Assembly: GCA_914767715.1 (NCBI GenBank)
Contig: OU612075.1
Coordinates: 12,896,001 to 12,960,000, forward strand
Direction: 5' to 3'
DNA length: 64,000 nt
DNA from: Membranipora membranacea
Lineage: Eukaryota; Bryozoa; Gymnolaemata; Cheilostomatida; Membraniporidae
Positions 14,201 to 27,865 of the stretch are shown piece after piece. Position numbers and translations under genes: made by a program. The notes beneath the pieces are model-generated. The model saw only the letters and a list, made by a program, of their open reading frames with translations. It searched no databases and had not been told where the DNA came from. Each line of letters begins with the position of its first letter. The first letter of the stretch is position 1.

Positions 14201-15517
14201 CGTTTAAAAATCAATTAAGGGATCATCATCGAAAAAAATTCAATACATTCATTTTTGAGGAACCCAATGTATTGTTAGCCATAGATTTAGCTGTCAGGCT
14301 GATGCATCATATATAATGGCCAATCAACCTGATAACCTGACATCAGACATGTGAAAGTTGAGTAATGAGGTTATCAGTTCATACCAGTTTAAGAAGTCTA
14401 GAGTACGGCATGAGTACATTTGTTTTACATTTCTTCAGTGAGTGTGATGTCACGTTTACACAATCTGAGCCACTTAAATCACTGTAATCATCAATCTAAA
14501 ATAGGAAGAGATAAGGGTGGTGAGTGAGTGACCTGTCTGTCCAGGGATTACACTAGGAGATAACACTGCTAGGGTCAAGGTAGATATATTCCTTTGATAG
14601 TAGCTGAGTGTCCAATTCTTGGAAGTGCCATGAGTTAGATAGCAGCATTTCAACCTGACATAAGGGAAAACATGCACAAAACGTGAGTTTGCAGGCCACA
14701 AACAGCACTGAGCAACGCAAACCATTACAGATAGTCGGGCAGCAATATGAAAATTGTATGCTTAGCATTTTACATGTTTACATGTTCAGCACAAATGAGG
14801 CAAAATAAAATACATATTTATGACAGGACACAATTCACGCTGAGAAAAATCTCACCATAACTAATATTCAAAGCAGTAAAACTTACATCAACTCTAACAG
14901 CACTTGTAGAAAACTCTGACTCGTTCAATCTGTCTGCAGTCTCATTTGTGTAGTAAACTAAACGCTCGCTCTGCTGCAAATAGAAGATGATGCAGCAATA
15001 AAATATCAGATAGATAATATTTGTTGCTACTTTGATCACCATAAGCCAAAGGTTTGATACAGTAGTAATGGTACCTTGGGTTAACCCAGTATTTTGTAGT
15101 ATTATGTCCAAGATTAAACTCGAGTAAGAAAATTTTTTGCCTTCAAAGTATATTGGAACAGATTTAAACTAAAAACAGATCGACAAATTAAACCTGCGGC
15201 AGCAATTCTGCTAACATTGTGTATGGAGATAAGAGATCATTCACTATGATTCCATGTAAATGAGGTATTGCCAAGGATCGAACAGCTCCAAAAATTACTC
15301 CGATTCATGCCGATCCATAGCTGATCCATGGATATACAGTGAATGGAGGACTACATACAATCACAGCACACTCATGTCTTACCAATCCAGCCTGCTGCAA
15401 TCGCTCCTCGTGAGATGTCATTATATAGCTGTCGATACTAGGAGACCTTTCTGTCTTCTTATGTCTCAGAAAGTCTAGTGACGATGACTTAGAAGGGCTC
15501 TGAAACTTCTTTGGCAT
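11222..15517 (-). CDS. Gustatory-receptor-like multi-pass membrane protein
   Basis: Nine phase-compatible exons, in coding order: 15383-15517, 14887-14973, 13487-13648, 13061-13171, 12714-12917, 12236-12423, 11779-11968, 11362-11461, 11222-11283. They give about 412 residues, a usual length for the Gr/GRL chemoreceptor family. The N-terminus is cytosolic and serine/lysine-rich. A first helix (SLYVLLILLLVMYTYVYDIM) precedes a Thr/Asn-rich loop with N-glycosylation sites (NIT, NTT, NRT), then helices in exons 5 and 6 and one or two in exon 7. The stretch NLAVVLNYGIQCEML followed by RLKE and SISLLNSS resembles the conserved late loop of invertebrate GRL proteins; this family call is from memory and moderate. 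The last exon is polar, so the final one or two helices expected for a 7TM protein are missing. The ATG is the first methionine after an in-frame stop; a further 5' exon near 16196-16255 is possible but does not join in frame. Confidence 0.6.
13798..13842. repeat. Short tandem repeat, CTAGTCTGGC type
   Basis: A 15-base unit containing CTAGTCTGGC is repeated about two and a half times, ending in AGGGGCCAGACTTGG, which partly inverts the unit. It lies in the long intron of the receptor-like gene. Confidence 0.6.
13917..14070 (-). repeat. tRNA-derived SINE, second family
   Basis: On the minus strand a tRNA-like head (GTGGCTCAGTGGCCTAGAAC as A box, GGTTCTGCGTTCTAATC as B box, about 35 bases between) is followed by a GC-rich body with GCCAGCCGCCGCCCAGG. 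The composition contrasts with the AT-rich intron around it. The head carries no anticodon stem. A full consensus cannot be derived because only one copy is in the window. Confidence 0.5.
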
Positions 15518-15764
15518 TCCGTGTTCATCAATATGTTTCAAATCGCCCTATCAATTCGTAGTAAAGAGCGCAGATGTTTTATTGAGTGTTACTGATTTGA
15601 AATGGAATTCTTTCAAAAATACAGGGAGTTTAAAGGCAATGCAGCCCAATTTGGGTGGAAGTAATCATGCAGTTGGCCACAGGAACCACCATTGTAATAA
15701 CAATGGAATGAGGGAGACCATTTATGAGGCGCAACATATTTGAGGACCCAAGGATAGACCATAG

Positions 15765-15795
15765 GCTTAATAATAAGTCTATGGGATAGACAAGT
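15765..15795. repeat. Short palindromic dispersed motif
   Basis: The minus strand here reads CCCATAGACTTATTATTAAG followed by CCTATGG, a near-palindrome. The same 20 bases recur at about 56547-56566 on the plus strand. Two copies suggest the remnant of a small inverted-repeat element. Confidence 0.4.
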
Positions 15796-17606
15796 CACAG
15801 GTTTCAGTTTTACAATTATTGATGACTTCTGAACCTTAGGCTTGTCACACATAAAAATTGGCCAATAACTACAACAAATGACACAATGAGCCTCTCTGGG
15901 CACCTGTGATTGACGAAAATTAATGGTGTCCAGCGTATATCCTTTTTACTCCTTGGTATATCCATATTTAATATTGGATTTGGAGGTGTTTCAAAATTGA
16001 CCTGCTGTAAAAGTGGTAGGCCATGGCCCCCTGGCCCTACCTATGAATACACCACTTCACCTGTTGATATATTGACAAATGACTTCATATGACTAATCAT
16101 GGCTATGGCCTTCTTAAGCAAATCGCTGATGGATGTATCTAATGATCAGACGACATGTTTTTTCTTATTCAAAATAATCTCAGCTTCACTTACCCTTTCT
16201 TTTATGCTTGTTGATATCTTCAAATAGACGTCCACTCAATAGAGAAGTTTTCTTCTGCGTAGATGGCAAAATTTGTTCCCTAAATACCCAAGGTTGCAAA
16301 TTAAATTGATTGAAACCTCAAACCCATGTTTTGTGTACAAAGTAGCTTTCTTGACACTAATAATTTAATGTATTGCTTTTCAGTTCACAAGTGTAATAAC
16401 TTGGCTATAATGCCCTTTTGACCTGATATATGATAGTAAACTGATAAGCAGTCCAGGCAACGATCACTGAGCAAAGCATTATATCTGTCAACAAATCAAT
16501 CCAGATATATCTAACATCGCCAGGTCCGTCATATCAACTGTACTGTGATCATGATTCAGACCTCTTCAGACAATCTTCATTCAAAACTTTATTTGCTGTA
16601 TTTTTTCATAGGTTAGTGAATTTATTGATTTCAGTCTTATTTCCCGTCAGTAAAGAGAGGAGAGCAACACAATAATTTTTCCAACACCAATCACCTGAGT
16701 GATACTGATACCACAATCTATAGATGTTTTATCTTCTGGTCAAATCTTTACTTAATATTTGATTATAACTGATTTAACTTAGTTGCAAATTTTTAGCTAG
16801 CATAGCGTAAAATCTGTTATAATAAAGAAACTGAAAACTACGACAACTGACAGTGCTGATCGTAATATCAGTTTATCACGCTACAAAAAAAAGTAAAATC
16901 TATAATTTGGATAATAATCTTGTTTTGATTGTAAATAATAAAATAAAGGAGTGACTAAGCTTTTCTGCGTATAAGGGGCTGTGAAACCCAAAGATGAACC
17001 CAAAACACCCATATTGATGTGCTGTGAGATGAATTATGATGGATACGCGATACATTAATGTTCTCATTTCTTCAGCAATCCTGAGAACATCTGTTGTTTT
17101 GGAAATGATCGCTGCATCACCTGATGAAGGTTAAAAGCAATCAGAACCAGCCTCATCAGGTCTGCTATCCACTTTGATATGAATGTCTTCGTCTGATTCA
17201 TCAAAGCTTTCCAAATTACCGTACAGTGAACATAACAATTGAATTGAGACTTAACCTGATGAAGCAGTGAAAAATTTGCTGTCCTGGGAAGGATTTTTGA
17301 CTTCTTGGTTGAAACTCATCCTCTCAGCCTATTTATTCTTTTATTCATCTATTTTTTCCGTACATCTCAGAACGAGACTAGACAGTAAAAGCTAAGATGA
17401 AGCATAAAAATGCAAGGTTCTCAGATTGTAGTTCATTAAATCACATCAACAAGCCATAGGAGAGGACAGGAATGGGGAAACATATAGCCTTGGCAGGCTG
17501 TTGGGGTGGGTGGGTCCCTGTAGGCTAGGAAACATAACTGCTCTGCTGCAATATCTGGACCATGAATTTGAAAAATGGTCCTGGTGGCCATAGGTCAGGA
17601 CTACTG

Positions 17607-17676
17607 ACTACTGTATTTCCTGACTTTGGTTTGGGCTCACACCCACACAGAGCTCAAAGTCAGGAAATGCAGTAGT
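17607..17676. ncRNA. Candidate 70-nt pre-miRNA-like hairpin
   Basis: The left arm 17607-17627 and right arm 17656-17676 are inverted repeats over 21 bases with one G-T mismatch; the inner part (GGGCTC with GAGCT) can extend the stem around a loop of about 11 bases. Size and shape match an animal pre-miRNA, but a tiny foldback transposon remnant is an equal alternative. It is about 0.6 kb upstream of centrin. I do not recognise a known miRNA seed. Confidence 0.3.
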
Positions 17677-18274
17677 GCAGTGATTGCTGGTGGCCAATCA
17701 CTGGTCTGACTCTGAGTTATCACTGGACTGGACTGGACTGGTGGTAACAACCTGCAATTATTAAGTGGTAACCCTGGCTGCAATTATGAATTAATTAATA
17801 GTTATGATGATAGAGGTTAGCACATTTATTCATCTTACTGCTTATATTCATGAGTTCAGAACAGGGAAGAATGTGGATTTCCTCATGCTCTTGACCTCAA
17901 GGTTTCAAGACCAGTTTGCTTTTGAAGGATTTGTGTTGACTATATGTACACTGTGACTATTTTTCCTATGAAGAATAAGAAATTTTCTGTCTGCTTTTTC
18001 ATAGAAATATGTCAACACTGAATCGCTGGGACCATTGTTGATTGGCTCCTAGAATTGATAATATAAACCAATTACAGTGGTCATATTGTAATACTGACTT
18101 CCCATTGGCCAGTTGTAGCTTGTGTTTTCTGCGGGCCTTCAACTGTTTCGAAGAACAACAAAAAAGGAAAGCCAGCTGGAAGCATTTCTCTCATTTTCTT
18201 TTCAAAATTGCTCAACAAACATCTTCATAGACATACAAATCTAAAGAAATACCAGTCACCACATACACAACACA

Positions 18275-20875
<2,601 letters not shown>

Positions 20876-21087
20876 GCATCTTATCTATACTCGCTGTATA
20901 TCCTATGGTGGATAGCAGGCTGCTGATCTTTCCGTGCATCGAATAGAGAAACTGTGCATGTATACATCAGCCAAAAGAATAGGGTAGCATCAAATCAGTG
21001 AATAATTTTCACAGTGATCATTTGCATATTCCAGGGAAAGTTCCACTTGCCCATTGATAATACCATTAGATATCATTCCATTTTTTT

Positions 21088-21093
21088 TTTATT
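21088..21093 (-). terminator. Possible poly(A) signal of the METTL7-like gene
   Basis: AATAAA on the minus strand, 213 bases past the METTL7-like stop and inside the centrin 3' untranslated region. If used, the two convergent transcripts overlap by some tens of bases. Confidence 0.35.
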
Positions 21094-21120
21094 TCTAATA
21101 GTGTGGATGTGAAACTTGTA

Positions 21121-21126
21121 AATAAA
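21121..21126 (+). terminator. Poly(A) signal of centrin
   Basis: AATAAA 246 bases after the centrin stop codon, followed by a T/G-rich stretch within 30-50 bases (CGACGATTTTCATTTTCC). Confidence 0.6.
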
Positions 21127-21267
21127 CAACTTCTGTATCCTCGACGATTTTCATTTTCCTCTGGATGATCATTGATATTGCTATCTATCGGCCAGAAGCT
21201 CAATCTTCCATGTTGATTAGAAGGGACATGGGAAGACACATCCATCCTAACAGCATGAAAAGAGTCG

Positions 21268-21311
21268 GGTACTGACCAGGTGATTATAAGGTACTGACCA
21301 GGTGATTATAA
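21268..21311. repeat. Exact 22-bp tandem duplication
   Basis: The 22 bases beginning GGTACTGACCAGGTGATTAT are present twice in direct succession. The second copy contains the stop codon of the METTL7-like gene (21306-21308, minus strand). Confidence 0.85.
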
Positions 21312-22868
21312 CTTGATGGCTCTGCCCCACACTTGTGTACGTTCAGGGTGATAATATGGCAGACAGTCTGCAGTCACTTCATAGTAGAAGAACTCATCAA
21401 ATATATCTGCCTCCATTATAGCCTTATGTGGCTGTCTGTTATAATGACAGCCATTCAGCAGTCGCCAAAATATTGGAGTTATCAGTTCTTGATATAACTT
21501 CATGGGATGAAAGTCTGACCTAGTATGCTCCATAAAACAGAAAGTTCCACCCTGAGAGAGTTAAAAAACAGGACAGATCAAAGTTCAGGCTTACATGTAG
21601 TTATTTAAGTGTTGTGTAAGTATGCAGTTGGCATCGCTTACCTGTTACCTGTAATGAATTGTGGCATGAACGATTTTGATGAGCCACAAAAAAAGATGTA
21701 ATATGGATGGTGTTCTATCGGTAATTCGTCTCTGGTAGATTTGATCGACTTACTGGTTTGAGGATGAAATGTATATTCTTCAACACAGCTGTAATATCAG
21801 TGACTGAACACAGTACGTAAGTACATACAACATAATCTACGCTGTTCTCTGGTATGTGTGAGGTCATATCCTCACCAAAACACTGCACTGTACTCACGCT
21901 CTTCAGGTGCTGACCAAACCTGCATGATAAGGCATTACAGGGCGATTTACTTTCAATAAAGAACTATAAGACAATAGTTCATGCTAAAATAGGGTTGCAA
22001 TTTTACCTCGGAGGTGTGACCTGTTTTTCATGGGGTCAAGCATACAAAGTATCAATATGGATTTGCTTAGCTAATTCTGGTGTACGACTTGTATGTCCAA
22101 GAAAATTGAATGTTTATTTTGTTTGAGATGTATTTCCCAGACACCAGCACATTTCTACAAATGGAAGGTCAACCTTTTGGCATTCCTCTCAGCGTGATCA
22201 GAAAATTCCTTGACTGGCTCAACACATGTGACTCTACTATTCACAGGGAAATAGGCAAAGTTGGTCCCACCCCCTGATCCGATCTCAACTATGTTGGAAC
22301 TCATATCCATACTATCAAACAGCCTGGTCCTCCATCTATAAAAAAAAAACAAATCGAATCTATTAGATAACCATAAAGGGCTCAGTCTATGAGTAGTCAC
22401 ATATTATTCATCAAGCCGCCTACCCGTACCAGCACCATAAATAAAGAAAACCATCTAGAGTCAAATGTTTCTGAACGTCCGTGATACTCATATCAATTGA
22501 ACCTGTAGATATTGGACATGATGGGTAGGGAATAGCACTTGTAATGCTATCTTTTATTGATGTATGTGCCATGAGAACGCCAAGACAAATAAGAATATTG
22601 TAAAAGGCTAGTGAAGCTGACTAAAAGTGAAAGGTAACGACCTCAAATTACACCAAAAGGTCTGGTCACATAACACTTACTTGTGAGCATATTGAGTGTA
22701 ACCGCTGGTTACCATCCATACAAAGAACTTGTTGGCCAATCCCAACTTTTTGCATATGAACCATATAATAATTACAGAGAGGGTTAGAACAACACCGACT
22801 ATTAACTTCGGGAACAGTTTAGCATCTTCATCGATTACTCGATCGCAGAAGAGTTTCCATTCTTCCAT
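21306..22868 (-). CDS. METTL7: METTL7-type SAM-dependent methyltransferase
   Basis: Four exons in coding order 22681-22868, 22174-22335, 21754-21919, 21306-21551 give about 253 residues, close to METTL7A/B (244). An N-terminal hydrophobic anchor (LIVGVVLTLSVIIIWFI) fits the family's attachment to endoplasmic reticulum or lipid droplets. The methyltransferase core shows motif I (EIGSGGGTNF), an acidic residue for SAM ribose (CVEP), then GEDMTSHIP, the DYVVCTYVLCSV strand and PGGTFCFMEH after motif III. All are diagnostic for METTL7 (now also called TMT1), reported as alkyl-thiol methyltransferases. The donor of exon 2 (GTTGAC) is weak, but the phase and the family alignment support it. The gene converges on centrin and their 3' ends are close or overlapping. 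Confidence 0.9.
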
Positions 22869-23675
22869 CCCTGTGGAGTTTCACAATTACTGTCCTCCAA
22901 CGCATATGGACTGTCATTGAATCAGCATCGATGTTCTAAAGCCCCCCGCAATAACTTAGACAAGCACACCATTATCATACTAACTGATCCAGTCAGTTAA
23001 GTTCAGTAGATTCGGAGTTGTTTTTCCAGGTTTGCGTTTTGAATCTGGGTAATTCCAAGCATGTGGAGATGTAAACCAAGAGGAGTTAATTCCAAATAAC
23101 TAGGAGACTTTTCTGAACATGAAGTTTATGATTGAAACACAGGAGAGTGTTCGTAAATAAAAGTATCTTTATTAATCAATTCATTCAGACAATACAAAAT
23201 TAGAAGACAAATAAGAAATTCTCTTATTAAGATTATGTAGTGGCAAAAAAATAATTCGACTAGACTAAATATAAAGTAGGTTTGGTCATGGAACAGATGA
23301 GGACATTGAACATAGGTGTTTGTTTGAGAAAAGAATGACAATTAAAAACTAAAATTTACCTTCACCTTTTATAATGATAAACCTGGCTTGACTAGTATTT
23401 CTGTTAGGGTGAGAAATTTGAGACTCCATAACCAAAAAAGTCTGTCTAGACAAATGATGATAAGCCGGCCAATAGACTGGCTCTGATTGATACCAAAAAC
23501 CAATCTGCACCAAAACACTGAGAAGCTTATGATCTGCTCAACAAAACTTATATATGATATGAGAACAAAAAAGGAGATTTTTAAGACTGAGATATGTATG
23601 AGTATAAAGTAGATTATATCTTTGGTTATAACTGTTCATTAAAATTATGCTCTGCAAGTCCGGGCATTTTCTAGT

Positions 23676-26034
23676 CTACCCTGGTCCGTAAGTAGGTCGT
23701 GTCTGAGGTTTGGGTCTATGATGCCTTCTGTTTCTGTAGCGCTTCTTGCTCTGAGCTGAGGTACTGACAGCCCTGTTCTGACTGCTCTCAGATTTCTCCA
23801 TTGGATAAAGATGTTGGAAGATCATGACTGAGTGACGACTCTCACTTGGTGTGTCTGCTAAAAGTGCATAACCGTTCCTTCTGAAGAAACTACGAGCTTT
23901 AGATGCAGCCCATAAACGGAAGGGGCTAGCTGGACTCTACAATATTAAATTCCAAAATAATATAAAACCAGTTACTCAAACAGAACTAGCAACAGTCATA
24001 CATTAGCACATCATGGTCAGGCTGTCAAGTATCAAAGTAACCAAATGTCAAGCATCAACATCTCTTGAATATTTTGATAAAGTTAAGTTGAGTTAAGTTA
24101 AGATGATTTATTCAACTGATGTGCTTGGACAACCAACAGAGACTATTTTCTTATAGCTGGGATAACGAAACAACATATAATATGATATACACTTTTTATT
24201 TTGCAGACAATATCATCCTGGACTATGTCTTTAACAACATATGCTTTAAGCTTGAGCTTTTCCACCCTAAAAAAATGACAACTGTTACTTACAGTGTTAA
24301 CAGGTAGGGAGGTTAGGGGAAATACAGTTCCCCCCACTACGCATATGCTTATAAACAGAGTAAGATTTAAGCATTTACATAAAACTGTGTATGGGCGTTG
24401 TAATCAATGAACTTACACCCACTCTATACAGGAGAGATAATGTGTTTAGAATTATTACCAAGCACAACTTACCTGAGTCATACAATTACCTGCATAGCAG
24501 AGAGAACTTCTTTACCGTATCCGCTCCGGCGGTAATATGGATCCGTAAAAAGGTATTCAATAACGTGGCAGTTATCATGAAGGAAATTCTCATCGCCTTC
24601 TGGGCTTGGTCCTGAGTAATGGGAAAATTCATAATATATATACTTCAACCAAAAAGAGACTTATCTCTAAGAAATCAAAATACCATAGCATATCTATAAG
24701 AAAATACCATACCATAACCCCCTGGAGAGGTATACACCCGAGGGTGCTGGGGGCTGGAACAATCAACAGTGAAAGCTCCCCCAGTGGGACTCGAACCCAC
24801 AACTCCTACGGCACTAATCGCCTGGCAGTGAATAGCAAGCGCGCTAACCGATTGCGCCATCTCACCATCACCAAAAAAAGAATGGGTTGATGGCGCTAAT
24901 TAGATAGCCCGCTATTCACTACTCGGAGTTGTGTTCTCTCATCCCACAGCACATTCCAATCCACCATTGCCACCCTATGAAACACAGCGTACGTGTTAGG
25001 GTTATTGGCCTTACATGGCCCATTGCTGGGACCCCTTGTAGTAGGTTTAGCTGTCTCTCCAGCTTGTCAGCATGTCTTTCCATGCTGTCACATGTCTTTC
25101 CATGAGTCAGTCAGTAGACAAGTACACAGGAGAGGTATACACCCGAGGGTGCTGGGGGCTGGAACAATCAACAATGAAAGCTCCCCCAGTGGGACTCGAA
25201 CCCACAACTTCTGCGGCAATAAAAGTCATAACAGGCCATCAATAGTAATCGGTTGACATCCCTTCAATTTGCTGTCTGTAGAATACATTTGAGCCTGAAA
25301 CCAGCACTCTGTATCAGGATTCCATAGACATGTTGCGTTAACGAACCTGTAGAGTTAATATTGACCTTCTGAAGTTCTTCACAGCAATGATCCACACTTG
25401 TATCACGTGATGTATTATTGCTTTGCTCTGTGACAATCTGACATGCAGGGTCAGGTGTGCGACAGCGGTTAGATGTACCCGGACCGGGTGATGGGGTGAG
25501 CGCTGGGCGCACAGTACCTACTGACACTAGAATCTTTATTGCACCTACAACAAGTACACCGGGAATAAAGCACTTTGTTGATACTGTCAATGAAAACGGA
25601 TGAACTCGTTTGCAACAAATAGAGTCATATTGAGCATTTTGACATATCAATTAAAAATAGAGCCTCACAGGTAAGAACTATTTTTTCAGGTTTAAAAAAT
25701 GAAAGTTGAAAATTCTTTGCTTCGAGGTCAGGGTAAGTACACCCTGGAAACATTACCAGCCATTTAAGAAGGAACAAGCTGACTCATGATTGGCAACCAT
25801 AAAGTATATTTATAAAATTGTAAACTTCATTTCCTGACTAACATGAGAGTACACAATGACTGCAATCATAGTACTAACACTCTTACCTCCATGGCTCTCT
25901 CTATAGCCGAAGAATACTTCATTATTATCAGGTATCAGTAATCCTCTCCCCACGACTCTATTAGTGAAGCTCTTGAATGTGCCTGTAGTGTCATCTTCTC
26001 CTGTAACCCTCACTACTATAATTCGGCTTTCCAT
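23676..26034 (-). CDS. GNAT-fold N-acetyltransferase-like protein
   Basis: Three exons in coding order 25887-26034, 24490-24611, 23676-23936 give about 176 residues with matching phases. The core IEYLFTDPYYRRSGYGKEVL carries the acetyl-CoA motif A signature (RRSGYG, pattern R-x-x-G-x-G) after a beta strand, and AASKARSFFRRNGYALL matches motif B, where GNATs usually read A-x-x-F-Y-x-x-x-G-F. The C-terminal tail is strongly basic (KKRYRNRRHHRPKPQTRP), a possible RNA-binding or nuclear-localisation segment. I cannot name the substrate. The 1.3-kb intron 1 contains two SINE copies and a possible extra phase-compatible exon at about 25369-25549. A further 5' exon (about 26290-26387, beginning MLGVVYSEEV) would also join in phase, so the start is uncertain; otherwise the ATG lies four bases after an acceptor. 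Confidence 0.65.
24724..24868 (-). repeat. tRNA-derived SINE, copy 1
   Basis: On the minus strand: A box TGGCGCAATCGG (24848-24859), exact B box GGTTCGAGTCC (24787-24797), then a body ending in GGGTGTATACCTCTCC. The D and T arms would fold like tRNA-Ile, but the putative acceptor halves do not pair and the middle has no standard anticodon arm, so this is a repeat and not a tRNA gene. It lies in intron 1 of the GNAT-like gene. A truncated copy follows 260 bases away. Confidence 0.65.
25129..25216 (-). repeat. tRNA-derived SINE, truncated copy 2
   Basis: This stretch matches 24724-24811 with only about three differences, including an intact B box, and then diverges, losing the A box half. High identity between two copies 0.4 kb apart suggests recent activity or a local duplication. 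Confidence 0.7.
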
Positions 26035-26430
26035 GTATCTAAAAATGAAGTCAGTTTATTGAGCTTTTGACAACAGACTTTGAACATTAAATTATGTGAG
26101 AACTTATCATCTTTTACTGTCGCTCATTACCTCCACCTATGATTGGATCATATTTCCCGTGTTGCTTATTGATTTAAAAAGATTTATTCCATGTAAACAA
26201 ATTTGTGTGAAACGTATAATTCTACATGGGTTCATAAAAATCACAAATGAACAACACTTAGATAGAAAAAATGGAAAATTTACACAATAATTAGAGATGA
26301 GCACGGCTGTTGAGCCAGTTTGTCTAGTACAACTGTTTTTGGAGTTGAGCGTTTAACTTCTTCTGAGTAGACAACACCCAGCATTATGGCAATATTTATT
26401 CATTTCTCCTGCGCATATTACACATCAAAT

Positions 26431-26436
26431 TTTATT
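26431..26436 (-). terminator. Poly(A) signal of the SNRNP48-like gene
   Basis: AATAAA on the minus strand, 53 bases past the SNRNP48-like stop. Cleavage near 26405-26420 would be only some 20-30 bases upstream of a possible first ATG of the GNAT-like gene (26387). Confidence 0.55.
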
Positions 26437-26488
26437 TTTGACCGAACAAAGTCCATCATAATTCTTCATCATTCTTAGACCATTAAAG

Positions 26489-27865
26489 TCAAGAAGGTTC
26501 TCTCTTTATCAGCTTCTTGTCATCATTAATGATTGTTCTCAGCATGTCTGACTGTGTGTCTATTACATCCCTTATCACCTGTAAACATATATAGCAGTAT
26601 TACTTCGGAATATCAACAGTGTAAGATCTTACATGAGGGTATATTCTACGGATGGGTAAATTTTATTGTGTAATGACATTTTCGTTTACATGTGTTTTTT
26701 AATGGCTAGACTACGTCAGATTTGGTGTAGATGGCAATAAAATATTCAATTGGGTAATACACTTCATATATCATCATGTACTGTTTCTACAGGGTAACAC
26801 AATCAAGGGGAGACCAGTCAAGTATCACTGAGTAAAAACTGGAGGCGTAGTAACACCATTATTACCCACACACCTCAGTATATGAGCGCTTAGCACTGCC
26901 TGTCTTGCCTCCTTTATATGACTGTCTGCGACGCTTGTAATCTCTCTCTTCTGAGAGGATCTCCAGACGAGATTTCACTCTGTTACTTTGTTCTATAACC
27001 ACATGAGGATAGAAATTCTCAACAGATAGCGGCAATTGCGGTGACAACATCACTGCAAAAATGTGCAAATTTGCAATTCTGGCTTGTCTTATTATTAACA
27101 ATACAAGCTTTGATTACATAAAGTGGCAGGGCTGAACATGTGAAAATACCTATGGAAACTGATTTAGTTCAGGAAACTTACGGGCATCTGTCTCAGAGTG
27201 CATAGCAGCGATATCAATCATCAAGTCATCAGTTTGCTGCTGCCGCTTCTCTGCTGCCGATTTCAGACAGAATCCATCATATTCAGCCAACCGCAGAGCT
27301 CTATCTTGCGGTTCTATCTTCTCTGTAAGCAGAAAGTATCGGTATGGTATTACAGCTATTTTTACCCTTATTAGGAAAGTAGTAAAAAACACTCTCAGTT
27401 ACATTTACATTTAAGTTTTATGCCAGAAACATTTCATTTCAAAGACAACTGAAATCTGTTTTTCTCATTGAACTCTTGGACTTTTGATCATAAAGAGTGA
27501 CTCACTAATTTTCCCTTTCTCTTGATCTTTCTTCTGCTTGACCAGTTTCTACAATTAGTTTGATACAATGATTCAAATTCTTCTCATTCAGTTCAGTTGA
27601 AAATTCGTTAGAGAACAATAAGCGATAGCATCAACAAATTACTCACACAAATGAGCATTTTATCTGACCAATGGAAACCAAATGGCCTTCTTCAGGCTTA
27701 CCATTTCAATACGCTATCAAGAGGTGAAGTAATACAACACACCTCTAGTTGTTCCTCGGCTGCAGAGAGATCATCGGGTAGATTGAGGTCACCAAAGATT
27801 TGTTGGTAGTCATTTACGACTCGTGTTATGTCAGCAGACAAGGACTGCTGCTTAATACTGTCCAT
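26489..27865 (-). CDS. Protein with U11/U12 snRNP 48K C-terminal block
   Basis: Five exons in coding order 27743-27865, 27506-27548, 27182-27322, 26874-27052, 26489-26578 give about 191 residues, all phases consistent. The second half contains SRLEILSEERDYKRRRQSY, a lysine/glycine-rich spacer and KRSYTEVIRDVID, which closely match the conserved segment of SNRNP48, a subunit of the U11/U12 di-snRNP of the minor spliceosome (family sequence recalled, not searched). The N-terminus is acidic then coiled-coil-like (EEQLEKLVKQKKDQEK). The CHHC zinc finger that recognises the 5' splice site in SNRNP48 is not encoded: an in-frame stop lies just upstream of the ATG and no acceptor intervenes. It may be a short paralogue or a lineage-specific form. 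It points away from SCLT1, 1.9 kb distant. Confidence 0.7.

Larger units (their letters stand above)
15543..18274. other. Intergenic region between receptor-like gene and centrin
   Basis: This head-to-head interval holds no long coding frame. Near 16196-16255 (minus strand) a stretch with a clean donor could be an upstream exon of the receptor-like gene. A 70-nt hairpin lies at 17607-17676. The centrin-proximal part contains CCAAT-type boxes on both strands (GATTGG near 18039, CCATTGGCCA near 18102), compatible with an NF-Y-dependent centrin promoter; that is inference. Confidence 0.4.

Noticed and set aside
14474-14768. Possible extra exon of the receptor-like gene (frame with SWHFQELDTQLLSKEY)
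   Set aside because: It has a good acceptor, but no donor gives a phase compatible with the next exon before an in-frame stop; the flanking exons join directly in phase 0.
16196-16270. Possible first exon of the receptor-like gene (frame with SLLSGRLFEDINKHKRK)
   Set aside because: It has a clean donor, but it ends in phase 1 and the next exon opens only in phase 0, so it cannot be joined without a further exon that I do not see.
24781-24868. Functional tRNA-Ile gene
   Set aside because: D and T arms are present, but the acceptor halves do not pair, the anticodon arm is not standard, and a second truncated copy with the same body identifies a SINE.
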